NCBI GenBank assembly: GCA_022843465.1
Contig: JALHNO010000004.1
Span: forward strand, 186,001 to 250,000
Length of the DNA: 64,000 nt
Origin: Pseudomonadota bacterium
GTDB lineage: Bacteria > Pseudomonadota > Gammaproteobacteria > Xanthomonadales > Ahniellaceae
Reading direction: 5' to 3'
Shown one piece after another: positions 16,229 to 26,004 of this stretch. The notes below the pieces were generated by a model. The model did not search any database, was not told the origin of the DNA, and saw nothing but the letters and a program-made list of their open reading frames with translations. The translations under genes were made by a program, and so were the position numbers. Position 1 is the stretch's first letter; every line of letters starts with the position of its first letter.

Positions 16229-16257
16229 GCTGACGGGAAAGCTTGCCTAAGTCGCTG
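16218..16257 (-). terminator. Perfect 13-bp inverted repeat just past tRNA-Val
   Basis: Arms CAGCGACTTAGGC (16218-16230) and GCCTAAGTCGCTG (16245-16257) with a 14-base loop. It begins seven bases beyond the tRNA 3' end on the minus strand. It could replace the lost terminator, or be an integrase arm site of the island; no T-run follows. Confidence 0.5.
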
Positions 16258-16264
16258 ATCGATA

Positions 16265-16339
16265 TGGTGGGCGGTACAGGGCTTGAACCTGTGACCCCTG
16301 CCGTGTGAAAGCAGTGCTCTACCGCTGAGCTAACCGCCC
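16265..16339 (-). tRNA. tRNA-Val (anticodon CAC)
   Basis: 75 bases with encoded CCA. Acceptor GGGCGGT pairs with ACCGCCC; D arm GCTCAGCGGTAGAGC; anticodon stem CTGCT/GGCAG with loop TTCACAC, giving anticodon CAC (codon GUG); T arm ACAGG-TTCAAGC-CCTGT. The 3' half was supplied by the island (see the 47-bp repeat), so the tRNA stays functional. Confidence 0.95.
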
Positions 16340-16504
16340 GTCTTTCGAGGGGGGCGCAGTGTACGGAGCGGGTGGGGTTGCGGTCAACTTCGGCGTGCGG
16401 GGCTTCAGCTGGCGGTAATTGGTCGCGGGTTCATCCTGAGCTGTGGAGTGGCACTAGACTGCTGCCATCGATCCGCCGACTGCGGTGCTCTGGAGCGAGT
16501 CTGT

Positions 16505-17044
16505 ATGCGTGTTCTCGGTCTGCTCGGGTGTACTTCCCTGCTGCTTGCCGGCGGTCTGGTGGGGCCGGCCCAGGCCTACGATTCCGATGACGAGAGTGTC
16601 ATCGTGCGCTGCGAGTCGCTGCGCGGTCGTGATGCCTATTGCCCGGTTGATACCCGCGGTGGGGTATACCTGCTTGATCGCCTCAGTGATTCGCGCTGCG
16701 TCGAGGGTGAATCCTGGGGTGTCGATCGCCGCGGCATCTGGGTCAGCCAGGGTTGCCGGGCCGATTTTGAAGTGTTGCCGGCGCAAAGCGGCCGCTCCAG
16801 CCGGGGTTCCTCGGGATACGAGCGGCCCTGGAAAGAGGAGTTTCAACGTGGCCATGAGGGTGTCAGTGTGGTCTGCGAGTCCTACGATCGCCGCACTACC
16901 CATTGTCCGGTCCGTGTGCGCCGCGAGGTCGAACTGATCGAGCAGTACAGTTCGGCTGAATGCCGCTACAACTGGAGCTGGGGTTACGATTCCAGCGGCA
17001 TCTGGGTCGACCGCGGCTGTCGCGGGGAATTTGCCGTGTATTGA
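16505..17044 (+). CDS. Secreted DUF3011 protein
   Basis: 179 residues from ATG 16505, with signal peptide MRVLGLLGCTSLLLAGG cut after AQA. It carries two DUF3011 units: VIVRCESLRGRDAYCPVDT ... GIWVSQGCRADFEV and VSVVCESYDRRTTHCPV ... GIWVDRGCRGEFAVY. Each has four cysteines that can form two disulphides. DUF3011 is common in Xanthomonadales; its molecular role is not known to me. Upstream (16340-16504) shows nothing certain. Confidence 0.83.
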   Translation: MRVLGLLGCTSLLLAGGLVGPAQAYDSDDESVIVRCESLRGRDAYCPVDTRGGVYLLDRLSDSRCVEGESWGVDRRGIWVSQGCRADFEVLPAQSGRSSRGSSGYERPWKEEFQRGHEGVSVVCESYDRRTTHCPVRVRREVELIEQYSSAECRYNWSWGYDSSGIWVDRGCRGEFAVY

Positions 17045-17141
17045 TGGGGTGGCGCGGCGGCATTGCGCAGCTTGTCGAGATCACGGGCAACCGCGCAGAT
17101 CAAATGCAGCGTGGCAAGCCTCGCTTTGTGCGCTGGTTTTT

Positions 17142-17218
17142 CTGCAGGGCATCTCTGTGAGATGCCGGCTCCAATGCGCCGCCGAGTTGGGACGGCATCT
17201 CACCGAGATGCCCTGCAG
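17142..17218. repeat. Paired palindromic repeat (REP/BIME-like)
   Basis: A 25-base arm CTGCAGGGCATCTC ... (17142-17166) is inverted at 17194-17218 with about one mismatch. Each arm is itself a small palindrome (GGCATCTC-n-GAGATGCC). A GGCAAGCC motif flanks both ends. It fills the gap between the DUF3011 gene and the convergent next gene and may also act as a terminator. Confidence 0.7.
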
Positions 17219-17250
17219 GGTCAGAGACGAGCAGCGCGGCAAGCCACGCC

Positions 17251-18147
17251 CTAAGATGGCGCGGACTTGCGGGCGGGGCGGCTTGGTGTCTTCTTGTTCC
17301 GTTTTGCTGCAGTGGGATTGCGCGTTCTCACTGGGGAGGGCGTTGCTGGTTTGGCCTTGGGCTTGGGCTTGGCGGATGACGGGCGCGTGCTGCGGATTCG
17401 GGCGGGCGGCTTTGGCTCAACTGTGACCTGACCGAGAAAATCCAGGTTCGGCATATAGGCGCCAATCCGCTGCGACCAGATGCGGGCGCCGTCGCTGGCC
17501 TGCTCGATGGCCGAGCGCGCCGCCTTGCCGGCCCAGTTCATCATCGTGCTCTGATCGATCATCGCAACGCGCCGGAACAGATCGGGCCAATCGTGGATGG
17601 TAGCGTCGTGGATCTTGCAGAGGGTCTGCGTCCGGCTGCCAATCGCATAGGTGACCGCAATATTGGTCGCGGCCGCGGTGGCCACATTTGCCAATGGCCA
17701 TGCGCCGCGCAGCCAGCGCGCCCCCAGCAGCCCGCTTGCGCGCTGGGCGAGCCAGCGCGAGGCCTCGCGGGCGATTTCATCGGTGCCGAGGTTGGTCGCG
17801 GCAATCGCGAGGATGGCAATGTTCTCGCCATGCTCGGGTATTTCCATGTCGTAGAGCGCAAACACCTCGATCACCAGCTCGGCCTGCAAGGCGCTGACCA
17901 GGGCGGTGTCGGCCAGTGGTCCAAGCGCGAACGAAGCCAGCCGACCGACGCCAGGGATGGCACCGGTGATCGCCGTGAGCGCGCCGACTGTGCCCGCCTG
18001 GATGCACTTGTTGCGCACCAGCAGTTTGCACAGCTGATCGCGAGAAGACTGCGGAAATGCACTGCGCAGTCGCTCGACGCGGCGGCGCGCCATTATCCGG
18101 TCGGCGCGACGCACCGAATCCCACAGGGTAAGCGGCTTCTTGATCAT
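17251..18147 (-). CDS. Conserved membrane-associated protein (EcsC/DUF697-like) with a basic tail
   Basis: 298 residues, ATG 18147. The core contains two hydrophobic stretches with glycine-rich turns: [20 protein letters not shown] and [21 protein letters not shown]. The layout recalls EcsC or DUF697 proteins, but I cannot settle the family. The last 55 residues are almost only Lys, Arg, Pro, Ser and Ala, like histone H1-type tails, and would bind nucleic acid or lipid head groups. It is divergent from mtnA (gap 91 bases). No catalytic motif is seen. Confidence 0.6.
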   Translation of the reverse strand: MIKKPLTLWDSVRRADRIMARRRVERLRSAFPQSSRDQLCKLLVRNKCIQAGTVGALTAITGAIPGVGRLASFALGPLADTALVSALQAELVIEVFALYDMEIPEHGENIAILAIAATNLGTDEIAREASRWLAQRASGLLGARWLRGAWPLANVATAAATNIAVTYAIGSRTQTLCKIHDATIHDWPDLFRRVAMIDQSTMMNWAGKAARSAIEQASDGARIWSQRIGAYMPNLDFLGQVTVEPKPPARIRSTRPSSAKPKPKAKPATPSPVRTRNPTAAKRNKKTPSRPARKSAPS

Positions 18148-18238
18148 GCCGGGATTATGCGACCAATGCGGCGAGGATGGCAGGGTAGGCAGCTCATGGC
18201 AGCCTGCATTAGTCTTGGCGGTCTTGGAGAACCGACCG

Positions 18239-19279
18239 ATGATCGATTACAGCCGCTACGATCGTGTGCGCGCCGTGCGCTGGGAAGGCGATGCCCTGCA
18301 TCTGCTCGACCAGCGTCGGCTGCCGCTTGAGGAAGTGATGATCCGCTGCGAGGACGCCCAGGCGGTTGTAGCGGCGATCGCCAACCTGACCGTGCGCGGT
18401 GCGCCCGCCATCGGCATCGCCGCTGCGTACGGCGTGGTGCTGGCTGCCAGGACCAAGGCCGATGCGTTTGGCCGTGTGAACGCGGACGCCATCGCGGGCG
18501 AACTCGCCACCTTGCGGGCGTCGCGGCCGACTGCGGTCAATCTGTTCTGGGCGCTGAACCGGATGGGCGAGGTGCTGCGTGCGGCCGGCAGCGTAGCCGC
18601 CCTGGAATCGGCTGCGATCGCCATCGAGCGTGAGGATCTGTCGGCCAACCGGCGCATGGGTAGTCTGGGTGCCGCGTTGATCGCGCCCGACAGTGGCGTG
18701 CTGACCCACTGCAATACCGGATCGCTGGCTACTGCCGGGTTTGGTACGGCACTCGGCGTCATCCGTGCCGGCGTTGCCGAGGGCAGGATTTCCCGGGTCT
18801 TTCATACCGAGACCCGGCCCTGGCTGCAGGGCACGCGACTGACCGCCTGGGAGCTTCTGAAGGATGGCATCGAGGCCCATCTGATTGCCGATTCCGCTGC
18901 TGCGCATCTGCTCGCTTCGGGAAAGGTGCAATGGGTCATCGTCGGCGCCGACCGGATTGCCGCCAACGGCGATACCGCGAACAAGATCGGTACCCTGCAA
19001 CTGGCGGTGCTGGCGCGGCATTTCGGGGTGCGCTTCATGGTGGTTGCGCCGCGCTCCACAGTGGATATGGGCACCGCTTCCGGCGCCGACATTCCGATCG
19101 AACTGCGTGATCCTGCGGAAATGCTGAACTTTGCCGGCACCCGGGTGGCGGCAGAGGGCGTGCAGGCACTCAACCCGGTGTTCGACGTGGCGCCGGCTGA
19201 GCTGATCGATGCCATCGTGACCGAGTTGGGCACGATCACCGCGCCTGACCGCGACCGGATGGCAGCGAGCTTTGCCTGA
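18239..19279 (+). CDS. mtnA: S-methyl-5-thioribose-1-phosphate isomerase
   Basis: 346 residues from ATG 18239 with GGAG upstream; an in-frame extension to 18140 overlaps the neighbouring gene and is not family-like. The enzyme converts methylthioribose-1-phosphate to methylthioribulose-1-phosphate in methionine salvage. Family landmarks: [17 protein letters not shown], catalytic Cys158 in [14 protein letters not shown], and catalytic Asp238 in [17 protein letters not shown]. Length is normal. In Xanthomonadales mtnA is often next to gyrA, as here. Regulation is not evident. Confidence 0.95.
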   Translation: MIDYSRYDRVRAVRWEGDALHLLDQRRLPLEEVMIRCEDAQAVVAAIANLTVRGAPAIGIAAAYGVVLAARTKADAFGRVNADAIAGELATLRASRPTAVNLFWALNRMGEVLRAAGSVAALESAAIAIEREDLSANRRMGSLGAALIAPDSGVLTHCNTGSLATAGFGTALGVIRAGVAEGRISRVFHTETRPWLQGTRLTAWELLKDGIEAHLIADSAAAHLLASGKVQWVIVGADRIAANGDTANKIGTLQLAVLARHFGVRFMVVAPRSTVDMGTASGADIPIELRDPAEMLNFAGTRVAAEGVQALNPVFDVAPAELIDAIVTELGTITAPDRDRMAASFA

Positions 19280-19287
19280 AGGCAGTC

Positions 19288-19361
19288 GTGGGAGCGCCGA
19301 AGCGGCGCGACCGTTGAGTCAAGTCTTCGAGACTGCGGTCGGCCCGCTTCGGGCCTCCCAC
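19288..19361. repeat. REP-like inverted pair upstream of gyrA
   Basis: GTGGGAGCGCCGAAGCGGCG ... at 19288-19313 is inverted at 19336-19361 (CGGTCGGCCCGCTTCGGGCC ...). The GTGGGAG head and CTTCGG-type loop are typical of xanthomonad REP elements, the substrates of RAYT transposases. Confidence 0.8.
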
Positions 19362-19526
19362 ATCGGGTCGACGGTTCGCGGCTCACTGTGGGCGCGCCAG
19401 GCGCTGCCCAGCAAGGCGGCGAGGGGCGCCCGCGTGCTAGAATCCCGCTCTTCCGCGCGTCCTCAATCGGGCCGACGTCTGCACCGATGCGGCCGCGCAT
19501 GTCATTGAAAAGGTTGAGAGCATCCG

Positions 19527-22121
19527 ATGTCAGAATTCGCCAGGGAAGTCATCCGCGTCAACATCGAAGACGAGATGCGGCAAAGCTACCTCGACTACGC
19601 GATGAGCGTGATCGTCGGGCGCGCTCTTCCCGACGTACGCGATGGCCTTAAACCCGTGCATCGGCGCGTGTTGTTCGCGATGAATGAGCTGGGCTGCCAC
19701 TACAACAAGGCCTACTACAAGTCCGCGCGTATCGTCGGTGACGTCATCGGCAAATACCATCCGCATGGCGATCAGTCGGTGTACGACACCCTGGTACGTA
19801 TGGCGCAGCCGTTCTCGCTGCGTTACCTGCTGGTGGACGGGCAGGGCAACTTCGGCTCGGTCGATGGCGATTCCGCAGCGGCCATGCGCTACACCGAAGC
19901 ACGCATGTCCAGGCTGGCGCACGAACTGCTGGCCGACATCGACAAGGAAACTGTCGACTTCACTCCGAACTACGATGAGAAGGAACTCGAGCCGACGGTG
20001 CTGCCGACGCGGCTGCCGAACCTGCTGCTGAATGGTTCCGCCGGCATTGCGGTCGGCATGGCGACCAATATTCCGCCGCACAATCTGGGCGAAGTCATCG
20101 ATGGCACGATCGCGATCATCGACAATCCGGATATCAGCATCGACGAGCTGATGCAGCTGATCCCGGGGCCGGATTTCCCCACTGCCGGCATCATCAACGG
20201 CTCCAGCGGCATCATCGAGGCCTACCGGACCGGGCGCGGCCGCATCCGCATCCGCGCGCTTGCCGAGATCGAGACCGACAGCGATGGCCGCGATGCCATC
20301 ATCGTCACCGAGCTGCCGTACCAGGTGAACAAGGCGCGGCTGATCGAGAAGATCGCCGAGTTGCACAAGGAAAAGAAGATCGAGGGCATTGCCCCCGATG
20401 GATTGCGCGACGAGTCCGACAAGGATGGCATGCGCATCTTCATCCAGGTGAAGCGCGGCGAACAGGCCGATGTGCTGCTCAACAATCTGTTCCAGCAGAC
20501 CCAACTGGAGACTGTCTACGGCATCAATATGGTGGCCCTGGTCGACGGCCAGCCGCGCATCCTCAACCTGAAGGAAATCCTCGAAGCCTTTGTCCGCCAC
20601 CGTCGTGAGGTGGTGACCCGGCGCACGATCTTCGAACTGCGCAAGGCGCGGGCGCGGGCACACACGCTGGAAGGGCTGACCATCGCGCTCGCCAACATTG
20701 ACGAGATGATCGAGTTGATCAAGACCTCGGACAACGCGCAGACCGCCAAGGAACGCCTGCTGGCGCGGCGCTGGGAGCCCGGTCTGGTGCGCGCCCTGCT
20801 GGGCGCCGCGGGTGCTGAAGCCTCGCGTCCCGAGGATCTGCACGAGAACGAAGGGCTGCACGAAGACGGCTATCAGCTCTCGGAAGTGCAGGCCAAGGAA
20901 ATTCTCGAAATGCGCCTGAACAAGCTGACCGGGCTTGAACAGGAAAAGATCACTGATGAGTACAAACAGTTGCTGGAGACCATCCGCGGCCTCATCGCGA
21001 TCCTGCAGGATCCTGTGCTGCTGCTGAATGTGATCCGCACCGAACTGCTGGAGATGAAGGAAGCCTTCAACGACAAGCGACGCACCCTGATCCAGCACAA
21101 CCAGGAAGATCTCAGCAATGAGGATCTGATCGACAAGCAGGACCTGGTGTTGACCCTCTCGCACTCGGGCTATGCCAAGGCGCAGCCGGTCAGCGATTAC
21201 CGGGCTCAGCGACGCGGTGGCCGTGGCCGCTCGGCGACCGCGATCAAGGAAGAGGATTTCATCGAGAACCTGCTGGTGGCGCACAGCCACGACACCGTGC
21301 TCTGCTTTACCAGCCATGGCCGGGTGTTCTGGCTGCGCACCTTCCAGTTCCCGATGGCCGGACCGAACTCTCGGGGTCGTCCCATTGTCAATCTGCTGCC
21401 GGCGCTTGAGCCGGGTGAGAAGGTCAATGCCATGCTGCCGATCCAGGAATACAGTGATGATCGCTACGTGTTCTTCGCCACCCAGGCCGGTGTCGTCAAG
21501 AAAACCCCGTTGAGCGATTTCTCGCGTCCGCGCAGCAACGGCATCCGCGCGGTGGAACTGGACGAGGGCGATGTCCTGGTTGATGTCGCGATTACCGATG
21601 GCTCGCGCGATGTGCTGCTGTTCGCCTCCAACGGCAAGGCGGTGCGCTTTGCCGAAGATGCCGTGCGTGCAGTCGGACGCACCGCGCGCGGAGTGCGCGG
21701 CATGACCCTGGCCGAGGGCGAGCAGGTGGTCAGCATGATCGTCGCCGACGATGGCGACATCCTGACCGCAACCGAACGCGGCTACGGCAAGCGCACTCCG
21801 CTGGAAGAGTATCCGCGCAAGGGGCGCGGCACCCAGGGGGTGATTGCAATCCAGACTTCGGAGCGCAACGGCAAGCTGGTTGGCGCGCTGCAGGTCACTG
21901 CGGCGCACGAGGTCATGCTGATTTCCAACCAGGGCACCCTGGTGCGCACGCGGGTCGAGGAGATCGCCCAGGTCGGACGCAATACCCAGGGCGTCACCCT
22001 GATCCGCCTGCCCGCCGATGAGTCCCTGGTTGGCATCGCTGCTGTCGAATCCCTGCCTGATGAGGGCGGCGATGACGATGACAATGCCGTGCCGGAAGGC
22101 GCCGTGGCGGAGCCATCGTGA
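19527..22121 (+). CDS. gyrA: DNA gyrase subunit A
   Basis: 864 residues from ATG 19527. The subunit breaks and rejoins DNA during supercoiling. The N-terminal breakage domain is complete: catalytic Tyr122 in [10 protein letters not shown]. The quinolone-determining region reads [11 protein letters not shown], so position 83 is Gln in place of Ser, with Asp87 kept. The GyrA-box QRRGGRG near residue 560 and six C-terminal blade repeats (e.g. [17 protein letters not shown]) mark it as gyrase and not topoisomerase IV. The acidic tail is [17 protein letters not shown]. It overlaps the following protease gene by four bases. Confidence 0.98.
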   Translation: MSEFAREVIRVNIEDEMRQSYLDYAMSVIVGRALPDVRDGLKPVHRRVLFAMNELGCHYNKAYYKSARIVGDVIGKYHPHGDQSVYDTLVRMAQPFSLRYLLVDGQGNFGSVDGDSAAAMRYTEARMSRLAHELLADIDKETVDFTPNYDEKELEPTVLPTRLPNLLLNGSAGIAVGMATNIPPHNLGEVIDGTIAIIDNPDISIDELMQLIPGPDFPTAGIINGSSGIIEAYRTGRGRIRIRALAEIETDSDGRDAIIVTELPYQVNKARLIEKIAELHKEKKIEGIAPDGLRDESDKDGMRIFIQVKRGEQADVLLNNLFQQTQLETVYGINMVALVDGQPRILNLKEILEAFVRHRREVVTRRTIFELRKARARAHTLEGLTIALANIDEMIELIKTSDNAQTAKERLLARRWEPGLVRALLGAAGAEASRPEDLHENEGLHEDGYQLSEVQAKEILEMRLNKLTGLEQEKITDEYKQLLETIRGLIAILQDPVLLLNVIRTELLEMKEAFNDKRRTLIQHNQEDLSNEDLIDKQDLVLTLSHSGYAKAQPVSDYRAQRRGGRGRSATAIKEEDFIENLLVAHSHDTVLCFTSHGRVFWLRTFQFPMAGPNSRGRPIVNLLPALEPGEKVNAMLPIQEYSDDRYVFFATQAGVVKKTPLSDFSRPRSNGIRAVELDEGDVLVDVAITDGSRDVLLFASNGKAVRFAEDAVRAVGRTARGVRGMTLAEGEQVVSMIVADDGDILTATERGYGKRTPLEEYPRKGRGTQGVIAIQTSERNGKLVGALQVTAAHEVMLISNQGTLVRTRVEEIAQVGRNTQGVTLIRLPADESLVGIAAVESLPDEGGDDDDNAVPEGAVAEPS

Positions 22122-24205
22122 GCAGAGTCGGGGGCATGAGTCGGTCGCTGGGTTTTCCGCTGTTCTCCGCCTTGCTCCTCTCGGGGTTCGCTGTCTGTCA
22201 GGCGCAACCGGCAGCAACGATACCGGCGGGCCAAGTCGCGGCGATGCGTTCGGCCCAGGTCGCCGCCGCCCGCGATGCGGTGATGCCCTATGTGGTCAGC
22301 ATCATGGTGGTGCGCGAGGACCATGTGCAGGGCAAGGCCCAGCTCAGCCTGGGCAGCGGCAGCGGCACCATCATCAGTGCCGACGGTCATGTCGCGACCA
22401 ATGCCCATGTCACCGAGAACGGTCAGCGCTTCCGCGTGGTACTGGCCGACAAGCGCGAACTCTCGGCACACCTGGTGGGCGCCGATGAACTCAGCGATAT
22501 AGCGGTGCTGAAGATCGACGAGCAGCGCGAGGGCGGCTACGCCTATGCCAATTTTGCCGAGCGCAATCTGCTGGAGGCCGGCGATCCGGTGCTCGCGATG
22601 GGCGCTCCCTGGGGTCTCGAACATTCGCTGTCGCAGGGTGTGGTCAACCATCCGGCACGGCTGATGGTGTCGCTGTTCCAGGACGAGGCTGACTACGAGC
22701 AGCAACTCGGACGCAATCAGCCCACCGCGCGCTTCTATGCATGGATTCAGCACGATGCGGCGATCTCGCCGGGGAATTCCGGTGGTCCACTGGTCAGTCT
22801 TGCCGGCCAGATCGTCGGGATCAATACCCGCGGCAGCTTCAGCGGCGGTGATATGGCGTTTGCCATCCCGGCCGACGTCGCGCGCCGTATCGTTGATCAG
22901 TTGGTACGCGAAGGTGAGGTCAAGCGCAGCTATTTCGGTTTCGCGGTGCGCTCGTTGAAAAGTTCCGGCCTGGATCAGGGCGTGCTGGTCAGCTCGGTCC
23001 AGCAGGATTCCCCGGCCGATGCCGCCGGACTGGTGCCGGGCGATCGGATTGTCCGCATTGATGGTGCGGCGGTGACCGTGGCCCTGCCCGAGCAGGTGCC
23101 GGTTTTCCTGCGCGAGTTGACCGAACGACCGCTTGGCCAGAAGCTGCAGATGGATGTGCTCAGCGGCGGGCGCACGCGCAGCCTGAGCATGATCTCCCAG
23201 CCGTATCCGCGCGATCTTGGCGACAACGTCGAGATCAAGGCCTGGGGTCTGACCCTGACCGAGGTCACGCCGGCGATCGCGCGCTCGCGCCTGCTGGAGC
23301 ATCAGACCGGGCTGATCGTGACGGGTGTCTTGCCTGGCAAGCGTGCCGCCACCGCACATCCGCCGCTGGCCGTTGGCGATGTCGTGTTCGCGATCGATGG
23401 CAAGCCAGTCGCTGTGGTCGCCGATGTCGAGGCACTCGGTGTTTCCAACGGTGCCGGCGACTCGGCACGGGTCATCTCCTTCGAACGCTCCGGAAAATCC
23501 ATGTTGTCCGCACTCGATGCCCGCGCTGCCGACAGCGAACCCGGCAAACTGCGTGAACTGCCCAAGCCCTGGGTGGGTATCGATGCCCAGCCGATCACCG
23601 CCACCACTTCGCGCCTGATCGAAGGTCCGGCCGGTGGCGGTTATCGCGTCACCCGCGTCTATCCGGGTCCGGCGCAGCGCGCCGATATCCGCGTCGGCGA
23701 TCTGATCGTCGCCGTGGCCGGCGCCGCCGTTCCGGTCTCTGGCGACAGCGATGACGAGGCCCTGCAGCAGCGTTTCCGCGACGCCCTCGTCGACGAGCCA
23801 TTGGCCCTGACCATCTGGCGCGCCGGCAAGGAACTGGAGACCGAACTGACCCCTGGGATAGCGCCCGACCCACGCGGCTCGCTGAAATCCCTGTCGATCG
23901 ATTGGCTGGATCTCGGGGTCCGTGCGCTTGGCTTCTACGATCGTATCGAGCGTCGTCTCGACAAGGCAGCGCAGGGCGTTGTGGTCGAACGCGTCGAGAC
24001 CGGTGGGCTGGCCGGCCTGGCCAACCTCAAGCCCGGCGATGTCATTCTGAAGGTCGATGGCAAGGCGGTCGATGGCCTCGATACCTTCAAGCTGCTGACG
24101 GCCCGGTCGGCGCACAAGGAAGGTCGCAATATCAGTTTTCTTGTACTGCGGGCCGCGCGCACGCGCCTGCTGTTCCTGGACGCCGGTTGGGAGAAATCAC
24201 CATGA
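22118..24205 (+). CDS. Periplasmic HtrA-type serine protease with four PDZ domains
   Basis: 695 residues. GTG 22118 overlaps the gyrA stop (GTGA); ATG 22136 is an alternative and both give a signal peptide ending at CQAQ. Catalytic triad of a trypsin-like protease: His97 ([10 protein letters not shown]), Asp127 (LSDIAVLKI), Ser221 (SPGNSGGPL). Four PDZ-like segments follow, at about 268-345, 375-450, 480-560 and 595-680, recognisable by [37 protein letters not shown] and [12 protein letters not shown]. DegP/DegQ usually have two, so this is an enlarged member. Expected role is quality control of envelope proteins. It is coupled to the next gene by an ATGA overlap, implying they work together. 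Confidence 0.88.
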   Translation: MSRVGGMSRSLGFPLFSALLLSGFAVCQAQPAATIPAGQVAAMRSAQVAAARDAVMPYVVSIMVVREDHVQGKAQLSLGSGSGTIISADGHVATNAHVTENGQRFRVVLADKRELSAHLVGADELSDIAVLKIDEQREGGYAYANFAERNLLEAGDPVLAMGAPWGLEHSLSQGVVNHPARLMVSLFQDEADYEQQLGRNQPTARFYAWIQHDAAISPGNSGGPLVSLAGQIVGINTRGSFSGGDMAFAIPADVARRIVDQLVREGEVKRSYFGFAVRSLKSSGLDQGVLVSSVQQDSPADAAGLVPGDRIVRIDGAAVTVALPEQVPVFLRELTERPLGQKLQMDVLSGGRTRSLSMISQPYPRDLGDNVEIKAWGLTLTEVTPAIARSRLLEHQTGLIVTGVLPGKRAATAHPPLAVGDVVFAIDGKPVAVVADVEALGVSNGAGDSARVISFERSGKSMLSALDARAADSEPGKLRELPKPWVGIDAQPITATTSRLIEGPAGGGYRVTRVYPGPAQRADIRVGDLIVAVAGAAVPVSGDSDDEALQQRFRDALVDEPLALTIWRAGKELETELTPGIAPDPRGSLKSLSIDWLDLGVRALGFYDRIERRLDKAAQGVVVERVETGGLAGLANLKPGDVILKVDGKAVDGLDTFKLLTARSAHKEGRNISFLVLRAARTRLLFLDAGWEKSP

Positions 24206-25011
24206 AGGAATCACTGCGCTCATTGCTTGTCGTGGCCGTCATGCTGCTCTCGAGCGTAGCCTTTGCCAGTCCGATGGACGAGGAGAGCAAGGAGATTTTT
24301 GCGCGATTGCTCAAGCAGCACGCCGCATCGGTGGTGCGCATCAATTTCGTCATGAAGTCGAGCTTTCAGGGCCAGGACCAGAGCCAGGAATCTTCAACCA
24401 CCGGTGTGATCGTCGATCCCCGTGGTCTGATCCTGGTGCCGCGGATGGTGGCGGAGCCGAGCTTCCCGGGTGTCGACAAACTGACCAGCGAGCAGCGCGC
24501 CAGCTTCAAGCTGGAGACCCGCGATTTCCGGGTTCGTCTGGCCGGTCAGGACACGCCGCTGGAAGCCGAGGCACTGACCAGCGATGCGGATCTCGGTGTT
24601 GCCTGGCTGCGCCTGAAGCCGCCCGCAACTGCCGCGGGCGCAGCCGAGTCGGCGCCGCCACCGAGCTATCCGGCGATTCGCCTGAGTGACAGTGCCGATG
24701 CCGCCCCCGGTCAGGCCTACTATGTGATCGAACGTCTGGATGACCGCTACGGCGGTGCCGCCCTGGTCAGCTGGGGCGTGCTGGTCGGTGAGGTCACGGT
24801 ACCGCGTCCGGCGCATATCACCACGGGCGCACTGGGCCTGGGGTTTTCCGCAGAGGGCAAGGTGCTGGGTTATGTGGTCGCCGACCTTGAGAGCATGGAC
24901 TCAGCCACGATGATGACCGGGCAGGGCGGCATGATTCTGACCATGGCGCCAGCCGCACGCCTGGCCTCCGCCAGCAGCCGTGCCGCCAGCCTGCTCGACG
25001 AGACCGATTGA
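24202..25011 (+). CDS. Trypsin-fold pseudoprotease, partner of the upstream HtrA-like protease
   Basis: 269 residues from ATG 24202, overlapping the protease stop. Signal peptide [22 protein letters not shown]. The fold is still readable: SSTTGVIVDPRGLILVPRMV corresponds to the GSGVIVxxxGxILTNxHV strand, but the His is replaced (LVPRMV). DADLGVAWLRL retains an Asp-like position. The GNSGGP nucleophile loop is replaced by TTGALGLGFSAEG, so no Ser is available. It is therefore probably inactive and may act as a regulatory or scaffold subunit. No PDZ domain is present. Assignment rests on alignment by eye and context. Confidence 0.75.
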   Translation: MKESLRSLLVVAVMLLSSVAFASPMDEESKEIFARLLKQHAASVVRINFVMKSSFQGQDQSQESSTTGVIVDPRGLILVPRMVAEPSFPGVDKLTSEQRASFKLETRDFRVRLAGQDTPLEAEALTSDADLGVAWLRLKPPATAAGAAESAPPPSYPAIRLSDSADAAPGQAYYVIERLDDRYGGAALVSWGVLVGEVTVPRPAHITTGALGLGFSAEGKVLGYVVADLESMDSATMMTGQGGMILTMAPAARLASASSRAASLLDETD

Positions 25012-25245
25012 CCGGGTGCTGCGGTGACAGGTGGGCGCATCAGGTCATCATCGTTTGCAGTCCATGGCCGCACAGGGGCTCCTGCAGACCCCGGATTCAT
25101 GATCGCAAACTACATTAGGAGTATCGCGTAATAAATTGATTTATAATTGTTTTGTGTGCGCATTTTCGGAGTGGCTTGCGGCCACTGACGGGCGCAGCCC
25201 CTGACTTCCGGCCACTGTACAAGCCAGTAGTCGGGCGCCAAGCTT

Positions 25246-25261
25246 TGGACTGAACAGTCCA
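25246..25261. promoter_or_regulatory. Palindromic operator before the TetR-family gene
   Basis: TGGACTG-AA-CAGTCCA, seven-base perfect arms, 19 bases before the start codon; an extra AGTCC follows. Placement fits autorepression by the TetR-type regulator. The rest of 25012-25280 holds an AT-rich run at 25110-25155 likely used as promoter, but no gene. Confidence 0.7.
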
Positions 25262-25280
25262 GTCCAATACAGGCCGTCGC

Positions 25281-25904
25281 ATGCCCTATAGCACCCGCAA
25301 CCCGCGCACGCGGAGCATCATCGAAGCTGCCTCCGAGCTCTTCATCGACCATGGTTACCAGGTCAATATGGCCGAGGTCGCGCGCCGCGCCGGGGTTGCC
25401 AAGCAGACGGTCTACACCCATTTCGGTACCAAGGAGCGGCTGTTCGAGGCCGCCATCGTGCATCTGATTCAACCATTGCGGCAGTTGCTGGAACAGGATC
25501 AGCGCGGCATTCGCGAAAGCCTGATCGAATACGGCCGGCATCATCTGGATCGATGGCTGGATACCCGCACGGCCGGGCTCTCCCGTCGTCTTATCGCCGA
25601 AGCCGGGCGCTTCCCCGAGGCCGCACATACGCTCTACAACAACAGCATGCATGCGGTCTGCGAGCGCCTGGCCGAGCGCATTGCTGCCGCCGACAGGCGC
25701 GGCGAAATCTCGGTGCCCGATAGTCGGGTCGCAGCAGAACTCCTGCTGGGCATGCTGCTCGGTCTGGATGGTGATCGGCGCCGGTTGGGGCAGCCGCAGC
25801 GCGATGCCGCCGCACGCGAACGCTGGGTCGTCCTCGCTGTCGACGCGTTTCTGCGGGCCTATGCCGTTGCCGAAACCGCCCCCAGCGCCAGCGGCCGGCA
25901 ATGA
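25281..25904 (+). CDS. TetR/AcrR family transcriptional regulator
   Basis: 207 residues, ATG 25281. Helix-turn-helix at residues about 10-55: IIEAASELFIDHGYQVNMAE, then VARRAGVAKQTVYTHFGTKE. The C-terminal ligand domain (residues 75-195) resembles the AefR/TetR_C_7 type (LSRRLIAEAGRFPEAA). No transporter or enzyme lies next to it that would name the ligand: upstream is the protease pair, downstream a convergent c-di-GMP gene. A palindrome just before the gene suggests self-repression. Confidence 0.9.
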   Translation: MPYSTRNPRTRSIIEAASELFIDHGYQVNMAEVARRAGVAKQTVYTHFGTKERLFEAAIVHLIQPLRQLLEQDQRGIRESLIEYGRHHLDRWLDTRTAGLSRRLIAEAGRFPEAAHTLYNNSMHAVCERLAERIAAADRRGEISVPDSRVAAELLLGMLLGLDGDRRRLGQPQRDAAARERWVVLAVDAFLRAYAVAETAPSASGRQ

Positions 25905-26004
25905 ACCGGCAAGCTCGCCGCTGTTGATCCATCAGGCTGATCTCTGTCGGGACGCTGTTGATGCGCGAACCCGGCATCTACCGCAACCGCTACGTGGTCG
26001 GCAC

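Larger units (their letters stand above)
13441..16309. mobile_element. Remnant of a tRNA-Val-integrated defence island (no integrase left)
   Basis: Bounded by 47-bp direct repeats (13441-13487 and 16263-16309). Inside, in order: 3' end of a helicase gene with a frameshift, an intact winged-helix/nucleotidyltransferase pair, and the first codons of a DNA methyltransferase fused to unrelated sequence. No integrase is present. Both large genes are cut, so the island has shrunk by internal deletion to about 2.8 kb. Its original content was probably a restriction-modification-like methyltransferase/helicase system. Confidence 0.8.

Noticed and set aside
16133-16233. Open frame ending in FPYQRPYSDLG as the C-terminus of an integrase
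   Set aside because: It lacks the R-H-R-Y signature and is too short; it may be part of any deleted island gene.
18140-18238. Longer N-terminus for mtnA
   Set aside because: It would overlap the divergent gene's start and matches no MtnA family sequence; ATG 18239 has a ribosome site.
19530-22217. An 895-codon open frame antisense to gyrA
   Set aside because: It is the mirror of a GC-rich, strongly biased coding strand; the translation lacks any domain and gyrA is certain.
21782-24115. A 777-codon open frame antisense to the HtrA-like protease
   Set aside because: Same codon-bias shadow; the plus strand has a full catalytic triad and PDZ domains.
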